From Rubrivirga sp046845755 (GTDB lineage: Bacteria; Bacteroidota; Rhodothermia; Rhodothermales; Rubricoccaceae), in contig NZ_CP177357.1 in the NCBI RefSeq assembly GCF_046845755.1, positions 1,550,001 through 1,614,000 of the forward strand: DNA of 64,000 nucleotides, read 5' to 3'. The position numbers and the translations under genes are program-made. The notes beneath the pieces are model-generated. The model had not been told where the DNA came from. It saw only the letters and a list, made by a program, of their open reading frames with translations, and made no database searches. How positions within the stretch are numbered: the stretch's first letter is position 1; each line of letters starts with the position of its first letter. Positions 60,154 through 64,000 of this stretch are shown in pieces.

Positions 60154-61431
60154 CTAGCGGGCGACAGCGCTGCGCACGGCGATGAGCCGGTCGGTAAAGC
60201 GCCGGGGGTCGTCGAGGTAGACGAAGGCGGTGAAGACGGAGGGCGTGCCGAGGCCGGGCGACTGAGCGGTCGGGCCGTCGTAGCCGTAAACGTACCGCCC
60301 CTGCTTCAACAAGAGCGTGGCCACGTAGCGGCCCTCGGTGCCGACCCATTCCATCTCGGCGTCCGGCCGGCGCTGCCAGCCGTTGAACGGGCCGACCACA
60401 TACACGCGGCGCGGCGACTGGCGACTGTTCGGCGGGACGTACTGGAAGGTCGTGGCGACGTACTGCCCGTCGGTGTCGGCCCGGCCGACGTCACGGTAGG
60501 CGGACTCGATGAGCGGGATCGACGCGAGCGTGGGCTGGCGGACGTCGCCGCCGAACTCGGCGTAGTCGAGGTCGAGCAGGGCGGTCGGCGGGTTGGCCGA
60601 GCGGTCGACTTCGAGCACGTCGAGGTTGGTGCCGAGAAAGCCGAGGTCGAGCTCGAACAGGGCCTCCTGCTCGGCGAAGGCCTGGCTGCGTGGGAGGTAA
60701 AACTGGAACAGCGCCAGGTCGACGAGCGACGGCTCAGGCGCGCAGCGGAGCTGGTCCGTCCGCCCGTTGCGCCCGAAGCAGACCGTGTACATCGAGCCGT
60801 CGAACTCGGACAGCCGCCGGTCCGGGGTCACGCGCGCGGCGGGCTGGACGGCGAAGCCGACCGAGCCGCCCTGGACGGTCGCCCCGAACGCGAGCTGTAC
60901 ATCCGCCAGCTCTTCGCTGATGTAAAACGGGATCTCGAACAGCCGGTCCCCGGCCGTCGTCGACACGACCGCCCGGAAGTTGCCGGAGATCTTGAACCCG
61001 ATCTGACGGTTCGGAAAGTCGTAGGTGTAGTGGACGTACGGGACCGTCGCCGAGGTCGTCGAGCGCTCGTACGTCAGCAGGCGGTCGGTCTCGAAGCCCG
61101 TCAGGAACTCGCTCGGCAAGAGCTCCGACCGGCCGGTCCGCGAGGCGTGCTCGAAGCTGACCTCGAGCGGCTGCCCGATCTCCTCGCCGACCAGGTCGAA
61201 CTCCAGCCGAAGCTTGTCCCCTCCGCTCAGCGTGATGACGGGCAGCGACGCCTCGTCGCCGACCGCGTGGAGCTGGAGCGCGCCGACCCGGGCGTCGGCA
61301 ACGACGAGCTCGCCGGGCCGGGCGGGCGGGGCGGGCGGGGTGTCCGGGCCGCTCTCGTAGGCCTCTTCAGGGATCACGCAGGCCGCCAGCAGCACGAGCG
61401 CGGCGAGCGGGAGGGCACGGAACGAGGGCAT
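60154..61431 (-). CDS. Type IX secretion system plug-domain protein (DUF5103) lipoprotein
   Basis: A 425-residue predicted lipoprotein: leader LPLAALVLLAACVIP with lipobox Cys. The DUF5103 domain is recognisable from PYVHYTYDFPNRQIGFKISG (the conserved Phe-Pro segment) through RRVYVVGPFNGWQ and the C-terminal GRYVYGYDG. In known T9SS the plug blocks the SprA translocon channel. It starts at ATG 61431, inside the 3' end of the upstream peptidase-MA-like gene (65-bp overlap), with a promoter box TATCTTCG at 61453-61460. Confidence 0.86.
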   Translation of the reverse strand: MPSFRALPLAALVLLAACVIPEEAYESGPDTPPAPPARPGELVVADARVGALQLHAVGDEASLPVITLSGGDKLRLEFDLVGEEIGQPLEVSFEHASRTGRSELLPSEFLTGFETDRLLTYERSTTSATVPYVHYTYDFPNRQIGFKISGNFRAVVSTTAGDRLFEIPFYISEELADVQLAFGATVQGGSVGFAVQPAARVTPDRRLSEFDGSMYTVCFGRNGRTDQLRCAPEPSLVDLALFQFYLPRSQAFAEQEALFELDLGFLGTNLDVLEVDRSANPPTALLDLDYAEFGGDVRQPTLASIPLIESAYRDVGRADTDGQYVATTFQYVPPNSRQSPRRVYVVGPFNGWQRRPDAEMEWVGTEGRYVATLLLKQGRYVYGYDGPTAQSPGLGTPSVFTAFVYLDDPRRFTDRLIAVRSAVAR

Positions 61432-63625
61432 CGGCGAGGGTCGGGGGCGCGGCGAAGATAGACGGACCCGGCCCCCGAGTCCGGTGCCATTCCACGCGCC
61501 GGTCGAGGTCGCGGGCGAGCGGCGCCCAGCTCCGGGGCCCGCCCGACGCGAAGGCGTCCGCCAGCCCGTCGCGCGCCACCTCCGACGCCCCGCTCGCGCC
61601 GGCCCGGAGAGCGGCGACGGCCTGCAGATACCGGATCACACGGCCGCCTTCGCCATTGTCGGGGCAGAGCTGGCGGGCGACCGCCCACGCGCGGGCGGGC
61701 TCGTCGGCCGCGAGCAGTCGGAAGAGGGCCTGCACCGGCGCCTCGCGCTCCGATCGCGTGCTCACCGAGTCGGGCGGCGACGCGAGCCACCGGCGGAGCG
61801 CCCCGGGGCCGAGCCGCGCTCGCTCTGCGAGCAGCAGCCGGCCGAGCGCGTCGACCGGAGCGAGCGAGTCGGCGGCGGCTCGGTACGTGTCGGCGGCGGG
61901 ACGGCCGGACAGGCGGCGCACATCCGCGAGGTGGGCCAAGCTGGCGGCGTCGGGCAGGCTGTCGGCGAGCGCTTGGGCACGGGCGAGGTCCAACGGACGG
62001 ACGGGGTGGCCGAGCGCCAGCCGGGCGGCGAGCGACCCGCGCACGCCGACTAAGGAGAACGGCTCGGCATGCGCGGCCGCCCCGAACAGGTCGGCGGCTT
62101 GCGCAAACGCAGCCCCCTCGAACGCCTCGGCGCCCGCTCGCGCCAGCCGGACGTGGCGCGGCGTGTGGTGCGGGCAGCGGACCTCGAACAGCGACGGCCT
62201 CGAAAACAGCCACCGCGCCACGGCGACCGCCTCGGGGTCGACCGGCTGGCGCCCCAGCTCCGCCGCCCACGACTGGGCGAGCGCCGCGAGCGGACGGCCA
62301 AACGCGGGCGCGAACCGGCCGGTCCGGTAGGCGGCTTTGACCGGGCCCGCCCCGTAGGTGTCGAGCAGCCAGCGCACGAAGGCGCCGTTCGCGGTGTACG
62401 CGATCCCCGCTCGCGCCGTCCAGAACCCGCCCGGCGACATCGTCTGGACGACCGCGTCGGCCGGGTCGCCAAGCACGCCGTCGTCCGCCCGGACGAGCGC
62501 GCTCGCGCCGGGCAGCCCGTCCGGCGGCTCCAGTGCGACCGCCAGCCCCTCGACGAGCCCGATCGCGGGCGACGCCTTGATCCCCCCCATCCCGAACTCG
62601 CGCGCGAGGACGTGCACAAGCTCGTGCCCCAGCGACCGCCCCACCTCGTCCGCCAGCATGTGGACCTGAGGGCTCGGCAGCCACACCGGCACGACGCTCG
62701 TGTACCGCGAGCCGACCAGCGCGGCCTTCGTGTCGGTATCCGGGTAGAGGTAGATGTCGACCGGCTCCGATGGCACGACGCTGAGGGCGTCGGACAGCGT
62801 GTCGAACCGGAACCGCGCCTCGACCGCCAGCCGCCGCCGCGCCGCGGGCGAGGTCTCGGGGTCGAGGTGCAACACAACGGGGCCGGCGTCGACGGTCGCC
62901 GAAAGCACGCGCCGGAGCTGGCGCTCGGACTGCACGATGCCGAGGGGGGCTGCGGCGAGGTACGACGCGCCCAGCGCCACGAGTGCGACGGCCCCGACGA
63001 CCGTCGCCCGGCGCCCCCTCCCCTGCCCCCACGCCCCGAGCGCCGCCAACGCAACCGCCCACAGCAGCGTCTGGGCCTTCGCCGCGAACAGCCCGGGCCG
63101 GACCGCCAGCTCGGCGTCGTAGATCGGCCCGAGCACGCCGCCGAAGACGTGGCTGTACGTAAAAAACTGCGGGTGCCAGCCGAGATCGTAGACGACGCCC
63201 GCCAGCGCGACCGCCAGTACGGCGATCACGCCGGTTACCCGGGGCCCACGGAGTCGCAGCCCGACCGTCGCCGAGGCGACGCCGAGTCCGAACAGCACGC
63301 TCGGCGGCACGAGCACGGCAAACAGGCTGAGGCCGGTGAGAAATGCGCAGTTGGGACGCCAGAGCAGCGACAGCGTCAGCAGCGCGAGCGGCACGAGCAG
63401 GGCGCCGAGGTGCGCGCGCGCGACCGTCGCCAGCGGCACGCCGCGCCGGAGCGGGCCGACAGCCCCGATCGCAGCGGCCAGGCATCCGGCAGTTGCAATA
63501 ACGGCAGACGACTCGGCGTGGAGCACTCCGAAGACGGGGACCGGCCACATCGCCACGCCGGCCGCCCCGGTCGCCAGCGCGGGGCCGCGGGCGAGCGCAA
63601 GCGCGGAGTCGGGCCGGAGGGCCAT
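61367..63625 (-). CDS. Multipass membrane protein with a gluzincin-like HExxH (peptidase MA-like) domain
   Basis: A 752-residue protein. About six to eight hydrophobic segments occupy residues 10-220. A periplasmic domain follows, with the motif SLGHELVHVLAREFGMGG and a downstream Glu in GLVEGLAVALEPP, the peptidase-MA-like arrangement (HExxH plus Glu). The C-terminal third is a helical-repeat (TPR-like) array: DAASLAHLADVRRLSGRPAA and similar. I do not recognise a named family. An exact GCAATAACGG motif lies antisense in its N-terminal part. It overlaps DUF5103 by 65 bp. Confidence 0.75.
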   Translation of the reverse strand: MALRPDSALALARGPALATGAAGVAMWPVPVFGVLHAESSAVIATAGCLAAAIGAVGPLRRGVPLATVARAHLGALLVPLALLTLSLLWRPNCAFLTGLSLFAVLVPPSVLFGLGVASATVGLRLRGPRVTGVIAVLAVALAGVVYDLGWHPQFFTYSHVFGGVLGPIYDAELAVRPGLFAAKAQTLLWAVALAALGAWGQGRGRRATVVGAVALVALGASYLAAAPLGIVQSERQLRRVLSATVDAGPVVLHLDPETSPAARRRLAVEARFRFDTLSDALSVVPSEPVDIYLYPDTDTKAALVGSRYTSVVPVWLPSPQVHMLADEVGRSLGHELVHVLAREFGMGGIKASPAIGLVEGLAVALEPPDGLPGASALVRADDGVLGDPADAVVQTMSPGGFWTARAGIAYTANGAFVRWLLDTYGAGPVKAAYRTGRFAPAFGRPLAALAQSWAAELGRQPVDPEAVAVARWLFSRPSLFEVRCPHHTPRHVRLARAGAEAFEGAAFAQAADLFGAAAHAEPFSLVGVRGSLAARLALGHPVRPLDLARAQALADSLPDAASLAHLADVRRLSGRPAADTYRAAADSLAPVDALGRLLLAERARLGPGALRRWLASPPDSVSTRSEREAPVQALFRLLAADEPARAWAVARQLCPDNGEGGRVIRYLQAVAALRAGASGASEVARDGLADAFASGGPRSWAPLARDLDRRVEWHRTRGPGPSIFAAPPTLADALVPCPPARRARAAGGLRDP
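61453..61460 (-). promoter_or_regulatory. Promoter box TATCTTCG upstream of the DUF5103 gene
   Basis: The minus strand reads TATCTTCG 22 bp before the ATG, within the last codons of the overlapping gene. It is identical to the box before the tRNA gene, so the plug protein can probably be transcribed independently. Confidence 0.5.
63495..63504 (+). repeat. GCAATAACGG motif, copy 6
   Basis: Exact copy, the most distant from the dif-like site (about 59.7 kb). It is antisense within a membrane-protein gene, read on the minus strand as CC-GTT-ATT-GC (Ala-Val-Ile-Ala). Confidence 0.75.
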
Positions 63626-63637
63626 CGCGGGCCCCGC

Positions 63638-64000
63638 CTAGAGGAGCGCCAGCGTCAGCCCGACGCTCAGCGTCTCGCGGAGCTGCACGTCCGGACTGAC
63701 GTCGGCGTCGTACAGCGCGTCCGCCGCCAGCCGGACGTTCAGGAGGTCGTTGACTTTGAAGAGGAGCGCGTTCTCGAACAGCACGTCCGGCGCCTCGTCG
63801 AACCCGCTGAAGCTCTCGAACGCGGTCAGACTCGACCGCAACGTCACGTTCTCCATGATCTCGCGGTCGACCGAGATCGCCGCGTCAATCCCGGCCTCGA
63901 CGCGGACGGCCTGGTCGAGGGCGTTCCCGAACACGGGCCGGAAGCGCTCGACGGTGACGACGGTCTCTTTGAGCCCGAGTCCAAGCCGCCCGACGATGCC
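63638..64000 (-). CDS. DUF3078-like outer-membrane protein (C-terminal part)
   Basis: The last 121 codons of a gene entering from beyond position 64000. The open frame reads GIVGRLGLGLKETVVTVERF into a repeated beta-strand pattern (VTLRSSLTAFESFSGFDEAP, VLFENALLFKVNDLLNVRLA) and ends LSVGLTLALL. This matches the C-terminal barrel of DUF3078 proteins of Bacteroidota. Assignment is tentative because only the end is visible. Confidence 0.6.
   Translation of the reverse strand, partial: GIVGRLGLGLKETVVTVERFRPVFGNALDQAVRVEAGIDAAISVDREIMENVTLRSSLTAFESFSGFDEAPDVLFENALLFKVNDLLNVRLAADALYDADVSPDVQLRETLSVGLTLALL

Overview
The window is about 64 kb of compact, very GC-rich bacterial chromosome. It carries roughly 66 protein genes, one tRNA and RNase P RNA. 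Gene content points to a GC-rich relative of the Bacteroidota, most likely the Rhodothermota (Salinibacter/Rhodothermus/Rubricoccaceae type). The indicators are a type IX secretion plug-domain lipoprotein, a DUF3667 membrane protein, a GbsR-type regulator, a CrtO-type carotenoid ketolase, a DUF5117-type metalloprotease, and promoter boxes of the form TAnnTTCG that resemble the Bacteroidota -7 element. This lineage call is inference from families. No 16S gene is present. Many neighbouring genes overlap by 4 bp (ATGA or GTGA), so translational coupling is common.

Layout. 1-3.8 kb: tRNA-modification gene miaA (partial), a MoeB/ThiF-rhodanese fusion, a CrtO-like carotenoid oxidase and a tyrosine recombinase, all on the minus strand. 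Just upstream of the recombinase is a dif-like site (3808-3835). 3.9-15.7 kb: a small acidic lipoprotein, a MalK-type ATPase, a ThiD-like kinase, a LacI regulator, purC, a nitrilase-family amidase, pta, moaE, a peroxiredoxin, a LolC/E permease, pruA, a zinc-ribbon microprotein and TatD. 15.7-20.5 kb: a LytS/LytTR two-component pair and a SpoIID-like protein. 20.5-28.1 kb: isoaspartyl peptidase, YraN, GbsR, SAM hydroxide adenosyltransferase, a second histidine kinase, DUF3667, purA and a STAS protein. 28.2-38.2 kb: secF/secD, DUF427 next to a heptanucleotide microsatellite, tRNA-Arg(CCT), an MFS exporter, Nif3, a DUF164 coiled coil without cysteines, rnpB and secG. 38.3-44 kb: hydrolases, NUDIX, a CoA-disulfide-reductase-like flavoprotein, a CDF transporter, a methylmalonyl-CoA epimerase/hydrolase fusion and a SET protein. 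44-49.2 kb: a polyamine locus made of a deoxyhypusine-synthase-like gene, speA, aguB and aguA. 49.3-64 kb: lipoproteins, an outer-membrane protein, a matrixin-like protease, uvrC, SpmA/SpmB, an M14 peptidase, flavodoxin, a DUF5117 protease, the T9SS plug protein, a membrane peptidase-MA-like protein and a partial DUF3078-like gene.

The most unusual observation is a rare 10-mer, GCAATAACGG. It occurs six times exactly and twice with one mismatch, always on the plus strand, and its spacing widens with distance from the dif-like site. It lies in coding sense, coding antisense and intergenic DNA alike. This is what a polarised chromosome-segregation motif (KOPS/SRS-like) converging on dif would look like. 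Together with the recombinase and its adjacent site, it suggests that the window's left end is at the replication terminus. Metabolically, the clearest unit is the arginine to agmatine to N-carbamoylputrescine to putrescine route, with a divergent deoxyhypusine-synthase-like gene that probably makes homospermidine or a related polyamine.
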